Position numbers and translations under genes: made by a program
Part shown: in pieces, positions 38,844-49,867 of the stretch
How positions within the stretch are numbered: the first letter of the stretch is position 1
Layout: each line of letters opens with the position of its first letter
The notes under the pieces: model-generated
The model's database searches: none
Told to the model about the DNA's origin: nothing
What the model saw: only the letters and a program-made list of their open reading frames with translations
Assembly: GCF_002999335.1 (NCBI RefSeq)
Contig: NW_020312129.1
Coordinates: 1-64,000, forward strand
Direction: 5' to 3'
Source of the DNA: Cyclospora cayetanensis
Taxonomy: Eukaryota > Apicomplexa > Conoidasida > Eucoccidiorida > Eimeriidae
DNA length: 64,000 bases

Positions 38844-41800
38844 CTAAGGAGCCCGAAAGCCGACCCAGAGTGCTCTTTCATGCAGCTCAGGGCCCCCTAA
38901 ACCTCCCTCTGACAGAGTGACACTGAGCCACGCAAGGCGAGGGTTGTACGCCGCGATCAACTCCAGCCGCAGGGAGTCATCTTCATCCAATTTACCTAAG
39001 CCTTGAGTTGTTGGCAACCCCGTATTTTCCTCTTCTTCACAACCGGTAACATCAGTTGCTGATGCAGCCGCGTTTGCTGCGGATTGCACCGGCGAGCTCG
39101 TAGCAAGGCGCGAAGCGTTGTGAGTCACAAAAGGCCCATTGCGGTGCAAGGGACATGGGTCCTGCCTGCTTGCTATTGCCGCAAGACCAGCTATTGGAAC
39201 CGCTGGTGGAGCACACTCTCGCTGATTGACTGTTCCCTGCTGTTGTGCTTGATGCTGCTGTTCCACCTGCTTGGGCTCTGATATTGCAAGAGCGGACGCC
39301 AACGGCTCTAGGGTAATCTGAAGGCGCCCAAGCTGTTGAAGTACAGAAGTTTTTTGTAAGCCTGTATAGTGCCACAACAAAGAGATAAGCTCCTAAGTGT
39401 GATTTCCATTTCTGTGCAACTTCAGAAATGACCCCAAAGGCCTACACTTCTGTCAGTAAGGCCGACTCATGAAGCATGTAGAATTCTTTGTCAGTAAAAC
39501 ACCCCTGATGTATCCGCCCTTAAGGCTAATGTGCTGCACTCTAGCTTTTGCATAATTCTCTTTGACACAGTCTGTGTTGTGCCGTACCGTATCCGGCCTT
39601 CTGCTGGTCGTCAGCCAACCCTTTCCCACGTTTCTCTGTGCTGCTGCCCTCCTGTTGGACACAGCCTTCTGGTGAGTCCTCTTTGCAGGGCCAGAGGCTG
39701 CAGAACAGCCAGCGGTTGCGCCTTCCCTGAAGGGAGCGGAGCTTCATCGCCATGGCCTCTCGCAACTTTTCAACGGAAAATACGTCCAACTCCTTGAATG
39801 GTGCGCAGCTGCAGAGCCGCCTACTGAAAGTCCAGCTGCAGCACCCTGAAGCACAACAGGGTCCTGAATCCCATGCCTGGGTCCTGACAGAAACACAGCC
39901 TGCTCTGCCTCTACCCTCGGTGGCCAACTCTGGAAGAAGCGCAGATCGCTGCACAGAAACTCCGACGCTTTGCAAACGCAACAAGAAGTCCTCGTCCTCA
40001 AAACCCCAGCCCTCATAGCGCAGGTCGTGGCCTGTTCAGTAACAAGTCCACAGTTTACACACAAAATCATGAATGTCAGGCAAGTTGCTCCAAGAGCCAC
40101 CGTAAGTAACGCATCTGGGGGGTGTCTGTAATGCAAGAGATCATAATCAGGCATGGAAAGATTAAGCAGCGCTGATCGACGATCTAGAAACGTACCGTCA
40201 GCTTTCATGACGTCCTCAAGCCGCAGACAAACCACCATCGATAACGACCAAGGCTCCCCATACAGATGCCGCGCAACACCCACTTGAGGAGCCGGGAAGT
40301 AGCAGCCTGGGGCACTCCAGCACAACCCATCGACAGATTCATGCTTCCACACTAGCAAAAACAAAATACGGACGCCCATTACTTACAGGATACAAGTCAG
40401 CTGCAGTGTATACCTCTAACCAACAAAGGCCCTGACACCGCTTTCATACGGCAGCCCGAAATAAAGTCCCCACTAACAGTCCGCCAGTGGCACTTGTGAT
40501 GTAAAACCCCCAGAGCAGCAGACGCTCACAGGGTCTCCCTAGTCTGGCCAGCTTGTCGAAGTCTTTTCCTCTAGGCACCACGTCCACGTCGTGCAGGCAC
40601 ACAAACACTCGGCGTGCAGTCTGTATCTTGCGGCATATCTCAACTTGGGAGTCCTGCCCCTTTTCCCTGAGCGGCCCCTCTCCGCTTTCTCCGCCTATAT
40701 GGGTAACGTTTTGCCTTTGGCGAGGAGCTCCACACACCCTCACCGTACCAACCGCGGGTACATCGGATCCTATAGAAGACTGATGGGAATATTCACGATA
40801 CCATCCTCGCTGCTGCGCGGCCCACAAGCAAGCAGCATTGAGCAACAAGCCTGCGCAAAGCACGGTATCACCCCAAGGTGCTCTGCTTCCTCAAGTATCG
40901 CTTTTGGGGGCTAGCCAAACACCACTTTACATACTACTGCTACGGGGGCCCCTGGAAGCCTCATGCTCGCAGGGAAAGCATAAACCACAGAATTATACCC
41001 CCCGTCCTACGACAACCCTTCTTTTGGGCATGGATGATGGTTTAAAACTGTGGTCTAAAAGCATCCCGTTCCTCCCTAAAGAATTAAGACCACGGAGCGC
41101 GACCAGCATGGACGGAGCTTCAAGGGGGAGAGGAGGCTAAGGAGGAGAGATCAAAAGAGAGAATATAAAGGATGAGTTTAATCGAGGAGTAGGAGAAGAA
41201 AAGAAGACTACACGCAACAGTCTACGTGGGGTTCTAAAAAATTGCCATGAATTCCTTTACTTCTGTGGAAAGGCCTCGAATCACGCTGTTCTGCTACGAT
41301 GAAGCAGAAATCGGTTCTCCCGCAAGTCTTCCCCTCTCGCTGCTTCTGTTCTCCAGGGTCCTGCAGCAGTCCCTCAAGGTAGTCGGTCACAGTTCTTAGC
41401 ATGAGCCTCAGATGGGCCCTCCTTCTTCTGTATGGTACAATGACAATAAGCATTTCTTCGGCAGGTGGAGATGCTGCCGCCGTCCGCTGGCTTGTGTCGA
41501 GGCTAGAATCACTTTTGGCCTGTTCAGCGGCAGCATTAGCAGCCACAAAGGGGAGGGGAGCTCTCCCAGGAACCACAGCCGGCATTCTGCCCCCCGAAAT
41601 GGCACAAAGGTCCCCTCCAAAGCCCACAGTATCCATCAGCTGTGTGATTTGGGGACATCCAAATTTGTATGGGCTTGCACGCTGCATCAGCTGTGAGGTG
41701 CGTATGCACCAGAGCGCGCGACAGCGGCCATTGATACGGCCGCGAGCCAGTGCGAAGCGCGAAGAGCCAGCAAGTTTCCGAGCTCCCGTCCCCAGTGCAG

Positions 41801-42430
41801 TTTTCCTGCATCATTCCGTGGGGGGCTGGCAGGCCCTCTGGCAGTTTTCTGAACTATAAGCGGAGGAGGCCGAGAGCGACCAAAGAGGCGAAAATGACTG
41901 ACGATGCCCGAAACTGCGATCCATCTGTTTTTGGCGTTCCAGCAAAGACATCTTAGCTAAGAAGTGGTAGAGGAGATAAGAAACAAGCAGAAAAATAGAG
42001 CCCATCACACCTGGAGACGCACGCAAGGATCTCACCGGGACCACCCCTTGCGTTCTATGACCAGCTCTTCACCGTCGCCCCCGAAGCGGTACTCTGCGCG
42101 TCTCAGGAGCAGCTTCTGTTTGACTTCGAAGGCTTCTTGAATGCTATTTCTTGATCCTTCGACGGGTTTCGTTAAATGCGCGTTTCCGAAATTCGAATTC
42201 CGGAGCAGCAAGTCCCCTGCCTCGATTCTAAGGCGCTTTATCGCCTTAGGAGCCCAACACCTCCAATTTTTTTAAATCCCTTGGGGAATCAGGTTGCAAG
42301 GATACTCTTCACCAGATCGACCAGGCCCTTGGCTGTGGAGAACTTGGCGCTCAAAGGGCCCAAGGGTCTCCTTGCGGTATCGCTGGGGACGCCTTGAAAC
42401 CCGAGCTCTGCGTACCACGAAGGTAGCCAT
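38844..42430 (-). CDS. glycosyltransferase family 7 (beta-1,4-galactosyltransferase-like)
   Basis: This is a sugar-nucleotide transferase of the GT7 fold, expected in the Golgi. Core exons, 5' to 3': 41690 (or 41639)-41261, 40850-40530, 40351-40196, 40031-39661, 39332-38844. The family blocks run in order across the junctions. They are LIVIVPYRRRRAHLRLMLR with FCFIVAEQ (exon at 41.3-41.5 kb), then RPFHRS-LLLNAACL. Next come the metal-binding CLHDVDVVP (about 40.6 kb) and the GWGFEDEDFLLRL block (about 39.98 kb). Three 5' exons (42430-42313, 42216-42036, 41951-41738) join in phase and give 743-760 residues in total, but their link to the core is less certain. They could form a separate 187-residue gene ending at 41687, where TGA overlaps an ATG. 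A membrane anchor, normal for Golgi transferases, was not clearly placed: a hydrophobic frame at 41.95-42.0 kb (GSIFLLVSYLLYHFLAKM) does not fit the phases. Donor sugar and acceptor are unknown. Confidence 0.8.
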
Positions 42431-42495
42431 CAAATCGGCGCTCGACGGCAGCTGGAGGGGTGCCCTGATGCCTGTCGCAGCTCGGCGGCCCCTAG
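42431..42495. promoter_or_regulatory. likely shared promoter between divergent genes
   Basis: Only 65 bases separate the proposed start codons at 42430 (-) and 42496 (+). If both starts are right, transcription of both genes must begin here or within the neighbouring exons. No motif was recognised. Confidence 0.35.
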
Positions 42496-45400
42496 ATGGC
42501 TGAGAGCGCCTCTTCTTGCAGGGGGCCCCCGGGGGCCCCCTACGCGTCATCCTGCAACCCCGTGGCCTTCAGCTCCGTAAAGAGCCATGGAACCGTCTGG
42601 AGAGCGAACCTTACAAAGGCTGCAGGTGAACGGGCGCTAGCTTGAAGCCCTGAATACGGCACACGCCAGTGTGTGTGCCCCCTGCCTCCTTTAGGGTTTG
42701 CATCTGGCATGTGACCCACACAAGGAGCTGCCCGTGAACGAAGGCTCTGGGTGCGGGTGCATTGGGGAATACTATTTGGCGTGCCATGCGGTGCCCTTCT
42801 GCGAGCAGCCTTCTGCACAACAGTGGCAAGTGCGACCTTGTCAAGGGATGGCCGGCAGCTGGCTCTCTGCGATGGCAGCACGCTTCTTACCCTCGATGTA
42901 GCGGCAGCAGCAAATTCTGAGGCTGCAGCGCCCTATAGAGGGTCGCTCGCCTCTCCAGTCGGCCTCTTGCGAGTCTCAGAATGTCCAGCAGCCGCCGTGT
43001 CTCCTCCGAAGAGCTCGCCTACGGAGGCTCATGGGGAAGGCCTCGTCAGGGGCCCCTCGCAGGTTCAGCAGACAGTTAGACAGATGCTGACGGCTACACA
43101 CACCCTGGATCAGAACCGTCGGTAAGCCGATGGCTGATGTTCTGCACTTGAGAGGTTCGAGCAACCGATCAGCTGCCCTCTGACTCCTCCTGCCGGTGCT
43201 GGGACTGCTGTGGCGCGTCGGATGCCGTTTCGTTTGCTCCTCAGCGTACACTGCATCTGTTGGCTCCCCCCCTTTCCCATATCGGAATTTACGCAACCCG
43301 CACTAAGGGGGCCCTCCGGTATCAGCCGGCGTTGTATTGCCGGGTTGCGGGGCGATGCCTGCCGGTGTTTGGCTGTGACGACGCGGGACGGCAGCGTCTC
43401 GCTGTGGCTTCACAAAGAGAAGGAACTCCCGCTTCCCCAGGTAAAGCTGCAATGATCATCTCCAGGAAGGGCGGCAGCAGCACCGAAACAGCGGACGAAT
43501 GAGCGCTGAACGAGGTGCTGGAGACTGCTGCCCGTGTCTCGAAGTGCTGAGTCTCAGGGCGCTAGGTCTTAAGGGGAGGTAACTCCTGCAGTGCTAGGGC
43601 CCACCGAATGCCCCAGACCTCGAATCCATGGCTGTGCCTTTCTCTTGTCAGACGCGACCTCCTGCTGCGTTTTGATGCCCTTGGTCGCAGGCCCTAACCC
43701 TTGCTGTCGACTTGGGCGCTGCATGGCGGCAATACAATAGCGTCGAGACCTCACACCAGAGGCTCCTAGCTGGCCCTCTCGTGCATAGCTGGCACTGTGT
43801 GCTTTCGACAGCGCAACAAGGCAGTAACGGAGGCCATCACTGCGTACTGAATCCGTTCAGGGTCTCCTTGAGCAGTTGCGGGGCGGCCGCAGGGCTGGAA
43901 GACCCCCTTGTTGCCGCACCCGCTGTTGCTCTCTGCTGCCCATGCCCCCGAAACCGCCCGCAACAAAAAGACGCGGCAGGGAGACAACCCGATGTCAGCA
44001 GGATCAGCAACAGTGCCGCCGCCAGTAGCAGGGGCACTGACACACTCACTGGCTACGGTGTCTTCAGCGGTTCACTTGTTGCAGTGGCATCGCGCAGTTT
44101 CATTGCGCTCTTCCTGGTTAGCGGATCCCGTATGAGTCACAGCACCTGCGAATCATCGCCGGCCGTCGATAGCACTAGCAACACCAACACTCTCAGCGGC
44201 CTTCGCAAGGGGAAGATGGGGCCTTCGCCTCCTGGTGACCCTTGTGAGCCTGCACCCTCTCGGTTGAAGTATCAGTATCCAGCGGCCCCTAAGCGCTCCC
44301 TTTCCATTTCAAAAGCTCTTGAGAAACAAGAGGACGATGTGGGCCTGGGACGGCGACCCCGCCGTGCAGCTACAACGAGGGCGCGCGCTGCAGTCAGCGC
44401 TGCGCTCTCCGCTGAGCAGTGTAGTGATGCCGAGGCTACAGCACAGCAACCAGTGGGGAGTCAAAGAGGTGGCAGAGGGAGGAATCATGCGGCTAGGAGC
44501 GGTGTGAGGACTTCCTTTTCGCACGATACCGGGCCGCCTTCAAGCGTCACAGATAACGGAGAGGCGCCGGTTGTTGAATCACCCCGTGGACGTGTTCGTG
44601 GAGCTGCCGTATCTGGTGAAGGGAAGGGTCCGCGGCAAGGCGGAACCAGGAAAGGCACCCTTCGGAGAAAAAAGCGGCAGAAAGAGACCTCAGGGTCCTC
44701 AGCGTCGTCTCCCAGCTTTGTGGGATCTGATCCACCCAGCAGCAGCAGCAGTAGCGCTAGCCTTACTGAAAGCAGCAGTGTAGAAATTGGGGATAGCGAC
44801 TCAGGAGAGGATGCCGATAGCAAGGCCCCACCCCGTAAGAGGAAACAGGAGACGCAGAGTGTGCAGGTCTCACGAAAACGTGCAGTCGCAGCAGCAGCAG
44901 CAGCTGCTGCTGCTGCAGAGTCAAGTGGCGGAGCTTCCTCGAAGCTCACTGCGGAGGCAGAGCAGCGGCAGCAGAGGTGGCGCCGAGCAGCAGGTGCTGC
45001 AGTTCAGGTAGGAGATCTAGAAAGGGCTTCTGCTACAGCTGGGTTGCTGCAGCCCCTTTTACTCACGGTCCTAGCCATTCCGAGGCCGGACAGCGCTCGC
45101 AGCAACGACAGTGACAGCACAAGCCATGATTGCGAGTGGGCATCTCCTTCACCCCCCCTGCTGGGTGTTATAACAGACCTAGCCGTGAGCCGTATTCATG
45201 TGCGGCGTGTCCATGTGGCGGGAGCCACGCAGGTGCCCTCAGGGAGTCTCCGACAAACGGAAATTAGTGAATGCTTTACCGGCGAGGCACCGAATCTATC
45301 AAATGATGCCACTGAGCAGTCTTCCTCATCAGAAGGAACAGCCACTTGCTGCTCCTGCCAAGTCTTCGCTGCTCTCAGTAGTGGTGCTATGTGGAGTTTT

Positions 45401-48400
45401 GGCTGCGCCTTCGAGTTGTGGGCTACTCAACGGGAGACCCTGAGCCCTACTGCTGTAGGAGGCCACTCGGATACGGAGTTCGTCATAGGGGCGGTTACTG
45501 CAGCAGAGCCGCAGCTGTTGTTCCCTTCCGTGGGAATCCCTAGCGGATTTTTGCAGCTGGCAGACATTAGTGATGCGCTGCTGTCCGTGGAAGACACGGG
45601 ACACATATCATCGGCAGCAGCGCCAGCAGATAGAGGTCAGGCATCTGTAATGCCAAGCTCTTTATTACCGATTCATCAGCAAGGACAGGATGATGCGCTT
45701 CTGTCCAGCTGGCAGGTCGCTGCAGCTATCTGTGGGTCTCGTTTGCGCGTTGCCTTGATCCGGAGATCTGCCGCGCCTGCTGCTGGCAACGGCAGCGATG
45801 GTAGGAGCTCGACGCTGACCCCACACCCCGTAGTGGCACGAGCCGAGGCGTCTGTCTTCGCTCTCGGATTTCAGCGTGGTTTGGAGGGCCCCATTGTCGG
45901 TCTCAGCATTCTTCCTCAGGTCCCCCTGGATTTGGTGAGTTAGTTCAAATGCGAGGGAGTATGAGGGTGTGCGCGGTCTGGGAATTTGGGAGCGCCGAGT
46001 CTTCACAATGTGTGAACAAGTACAGTAGGCCAATTCGGTCGAGGGAGGTGACGCAGAGCTGCGTAGTGAGCTTGTTGAGGGAGCCTGATGTTCATTCTTA
46101 CTTGTCTCTAGCCGCTTGCATCTGCCCTGTTGAAGGTCGACGCCACTCATGGGTAATATATGTAGGTATACGTACATATTGGTGAACCATTTCTGCAATC
46201 TGGGGCTGGTGTATGTAATGTTCGTCTCTTCGTTTCTGCTGTGATTACTCATTATCAGGCAGCAGCAGCGGCGCAGCAGGTGCCAGCCCTGAGACGTGAA
46301 GGCCGCTCCTTCCTCCTGCTCTTAGCGGCCCTTCAAAAGGGCGGACTGCTGCCATTTGTGCTCTACCCGGACTGCGGAGCTGAGACCCTTGGTAGCAGCA
46401 ATAGCAGTTCTTGCAGCGCCAGCATCAAGAGTATCGGGAAGGGGGCACCCTGGGTCTTGCAGCCACTCTCTCCTCTGACGTCCCCACACCGCACAGGCCG
46501 CATCGAGGACCTCCTGATGCCACGTGCCGCCTATTCCTTTAGGCCTCTGGCTCCCAATGCTTCATCACCAGACATATTATTGGCGGCCTTAGCAACAGCG
46601 AAAGCCACTTCAGCTGTAATTCCTCCCAGTGCTGGTGGAGAGGCTGCTACACCACGCAGATGCGAGCAGCAACCGCAGTCCAATGGGTTTTCTGCTCTAG
46701 AGACGCAGCATCAGCAACAACAGAGGCAGTGGCAGCAACTGGAGACCCGTAAGGACAACTGGGCAGAGGACGGAGACCCTTCCAGCACTCTGTGCCCACC
46801 CAGCGTGAGGGCTCGCAGGGTCCACAACCTCTTGAGCCGCCGCCTGTTAGGTACGTTCTATTGGGTTTCTGGAGAGTCTCGTTTGGTTTACGGACCCCAG
46901 CAAGGCACGCGAATCCTGTTCGGTGCATCTTTCATGATGTGCATGAGGAGTCTGATTCTCTAGACTGACAGCTCTTTTATGGATGGTCTTAGCGTGACGG
47001 TTGCGTTGCCATTCAGTCTGGGACAGCCTAACACGCCTGCAGTCTTCTCGTTTACTGGGGAGGTCCTAAAGGCCTTTTCGGATCCGGAGGTCTAGACTTG
47101 CTGCTAGGCGTTGGTATGCGAAAATTAATCAGTCTCTGTCATGTGTGTCTTCCTGTCTATTGCTTTCTCAGCGCTAATGCCATCCCAGTGCGGCGCTCTG
47201 CTATTCCTAGTAGTCCAACAGAACGACGTGCACCTGCAGCTCGCTGTTGCGCCTCTTACCGTTTCCCCGGCCGTCGTGGCCCTGCACTCCCTCAAGACCC
47301 ATCTTCTTGAGCTCCTGGAAACTGCAGGGGCTGTAGGGCTGAGTCAGCCGGAAAGAGGTGCCTCCGAGCCTCTCTGTGCATTTAGGAAAGGAAAGGAACT
47401 AAACGAGGACTCTAGCGCTGTTGCTTCGGCCGCTTCTGTGGCACGCTGTTGCGTGGACGCGCAGGGCCTGTGGGCTCTCCACTTGGCACTGAGAGGCCCC
47501 TTTCAGCGGCCACCGAATCCGGGACGGCCGGCCTCGCGTGCTTCTGGAGAAAAGGGAGGCCCTGGGAGCGAGACCCCGTCTAAGAGGCGCAGCGGCAAGG
47601 AGACTCTACCCCGTGAATGGTTGAGTGACGAGGAGGAACTCTCAGCGGCCTCCGATGAGAAGGACCCCACGCTGGGGGCAGCTCACGTGGAAAGGATCTC
47701 AGGGCTGCCCTCTTCCTCAGGGATCTTAGGAAGTCCGGGGGCCCCATCGGGTAGTGCCAAGGAGCTAAGTTCACACTCCGCCGCAGCAACAGCGGTGTCT
47801 CTGAGAGAGCTCTTTTGGAACAAGCACGCAGAGTCGTCACACATCGTGCGCCCTGAAGGCTTTTCCGGGACCCCAGCGGCCGTGCGAAGCGTCCTCAGAC
47901 GTATCTGGGGAGAATCCTTGCAGGGAGAGCCTGCGGCCCTCGCGCAGTTTGACATTGGGTATCTTTGGTCTGCGCTGCTGGAAACACTTGAGGCTGCCTC
48001 CCTCATCCGCTTTCTGGGCCCTGCAGGAGCAGAACCTGCAGCTACTGCGGCAGCAGAACCAGCCGCAGCAGCTTCCGCTACAGAAGTGGAGACGAGTGGG
48101 GCTGAGGCACCAACCGATTTGTCTGGTGTTGCTGAGGGAGGTCCTGGGTCTCAGGTGTGCCTCAGGGAGTTCTGTTGTAAGTGGCACGTGGCAGCTATCC
48201 GCCGGAGGCGCCTTGAACTGCAGTCTCTCTCTATGTGGCTGTCTCGCCTCTTCGCCGCTTTAAGAGATGGCCCTCTTGGGCGCCAAGCCATCCTTCTGTT
48301 GCTTCAGCATTTACGGGCAGTATCTGCTTGTCTAATGCCTCCCCACTCCTTTTCGGCCAGCGCATCCCTGTTAAGAAAGGCTCCACCTAGCCCTCAACGG

Positions 48401-49105
48401 TTGGCGTCACTGGTGCTCTCGCAAGCACCTGTCGTCGAAGCAGAGTTACCAGAGCGCTTTTCACGAGAGGAGCCATTAAACGGCAGTAGCTGCGATTTCG
48501 AAGAAGCTACTGCACCTGGTCAGGCTTCCTGGCGCTGCGTCTCTTCACCACCACAGGTGATCACAGTGCAAGACGCAAACGTGCAGGAGTTTTTGTCAGA
48601 TGCAGCTTGGTGGGTGAGCCCTCAAGGAGTAGCAGCTGCTGCGGCACGAAAGCACGGAGAGGCCGTTCTTCCAGCGTGTCCTCTATGCAATGAAGAAGGA
48701 TGCAAGAGCTCGGATTCCTTCCGTTGCTATGTGTGCTTGGCCTACGGCCATCGCTTTCCGGCTTGTGCCCAGTGTCTCAGGTGTCTGTTCACCGGAGGAA
48801 AGGGCTGTGCGGGCTCACCGTTGCCGCATATAGCTCGCTCGTCTGCTCTTGCAGCTGGGGGAGGAAGGGCAGCATCAAAGCTGACAGAAAGTGGAGCTAC
48901 GGGGCACAACCTCTCGTTCTTTTACTGTCTCCTCTGCGGAGCTTTCGTGTGTGGCGGCGAGTTGCCTGAGCCCGGAGCCTCTCAGGGGTGTGGTTGGGCT
49001 CCCGAGGACGCCGCCTGTGCACGCAGCGGGCGGTGTTGCCCCCTCTGCAGGGGAGTTCTCCGCCTGGCAAGCGTGGCAGAGTGCTGTTCCAGAGTTTGCC
49101 AGTAG
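42496..49105 (+). CDS. WD-like and C-terminal zinc-finger protein, resembling a TFIIIC subunit
   Basis: Exons: 42496-42625, 42809 (or 42824)-43121, 43245-43440, 43691-45934, 46259-46850, 47172-49105. The first option sums to 5,409 bases (1,802 residues). The N-terminal exons read like beta-propeller strands (ATLSRDGRQLALCDGS and CLAVTTRDGSVSLWLH). A long Ser/Arg/Lys-rich, probably disordered insertion with ten consecutive alanines (44889-44918) follows. Helical segments follow, then a cysteine-rich C-terminus: CPLCNEEGC, CYVCLAYGHRFPACAQC, CLLCG and CCPLC. The Cys...GH...C...CxxC layout resembles the zinc finger that closes TFIIIC90/GTF3C4-type subunits of the RNA polymerase III factor, which also start with a WD propeller. 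That assignment is an analogy of architecture, not a sequence match. Other propeller plus zinc-finger proteins, such as SEA/GATOR2 subunits, remain possible. Confidence 0.7.
42521..42540. repeat. 20-base perfect G/C palindrome in exon 1
   Basis: The sequence gggggcccccgggggccccc is a perfect palindrome with an internal repeat. It encodes part of a Gly-Pro-Pro-Gly-Ala-Pro run in the first exon of the WD/zinc-finger gene. Confidence 0.9.
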
Positions 49106-49867
49106 GACCGTCTTTAGGTGCGCGCCTTCGGGTCCTTTGCCGCGTCTTCGCATGCTTCGCGGCTATCTCGTGGCGAAGGGTTCCTATCGCTTCTTCTCAC
49201 GACCATAGAAAGCAGCGGCGAGAACAAGAGGATGGGAAGAAGGGGGACAGGCACCTCTCTTCTCCTAACAATTGTTCCGTTCGCAGACAGTGTCTGTTAC
49301 ACAGCTGTCAACTGCAGCTCAAAAGCTGCTGTTTGGACTTTACCATATCGCAATCTACCTGATATGTCTAACAAGGACAGCCCATTTGATATGGGATTTG
49401 CGTATTTTCCCCACCCGCACTATTTACAGGGCGCTCACGCCCCTTAGCTGTTCCTAGGGATTTAAGCCCTCCGGGCCCTTGGGGGCCACACAGCGGGGTG
49501 GCAGTGGGAGTTGTCCCAGTTCATACAGCAGCCAAAAACGAACTGCAGCGTCGAGAGGGTAGCTTTCCTGTCACCCCCCTATAAACAAGCGCGCCGATAG
49601 GCTACTACTAGCTTATGTTTACACTGCCTAAGAGGAACCGCAAGCTTCACGGTGCACGGTTTCCACGGCATTCCGGTACGGTCCCTGTAGGTTTACTACA
49701 GGAAAGGTCCCTTGTCGATTTCGCAGAAGAAGATGACGGCGTCGGAGGTGAGGACACTAATTCTGTTACATGTTCTCTGGGGAACACAGAAGGAACCGCG
49801 CAACGCAGCAAAAAGAGAATCTGGGGTTTTCCGCCAAGAAAGGCGTATTCTCATGGCAGCAGCCCTC
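49106..49867. other. convergent intergenic region
   Basis: This lies between two converging genes. A 97-codon plus-strand frame at 49615-49908 starts with an ATG but runs into the last exon of the minus-strand kinase and has no recognisable motif, so it is not called. Confidence 0.45.

Noticed and set aside
42176..42397. A 73-codon plus-strand frame with an ATG, first taken as exon 1 of the WD/zinc-finger gene
   Set aside because: It has no phase-compatible donor. The ATG at 42496 gives a better exon with a proper donor, and the minus strand here carries a phase-consistent coding exon.
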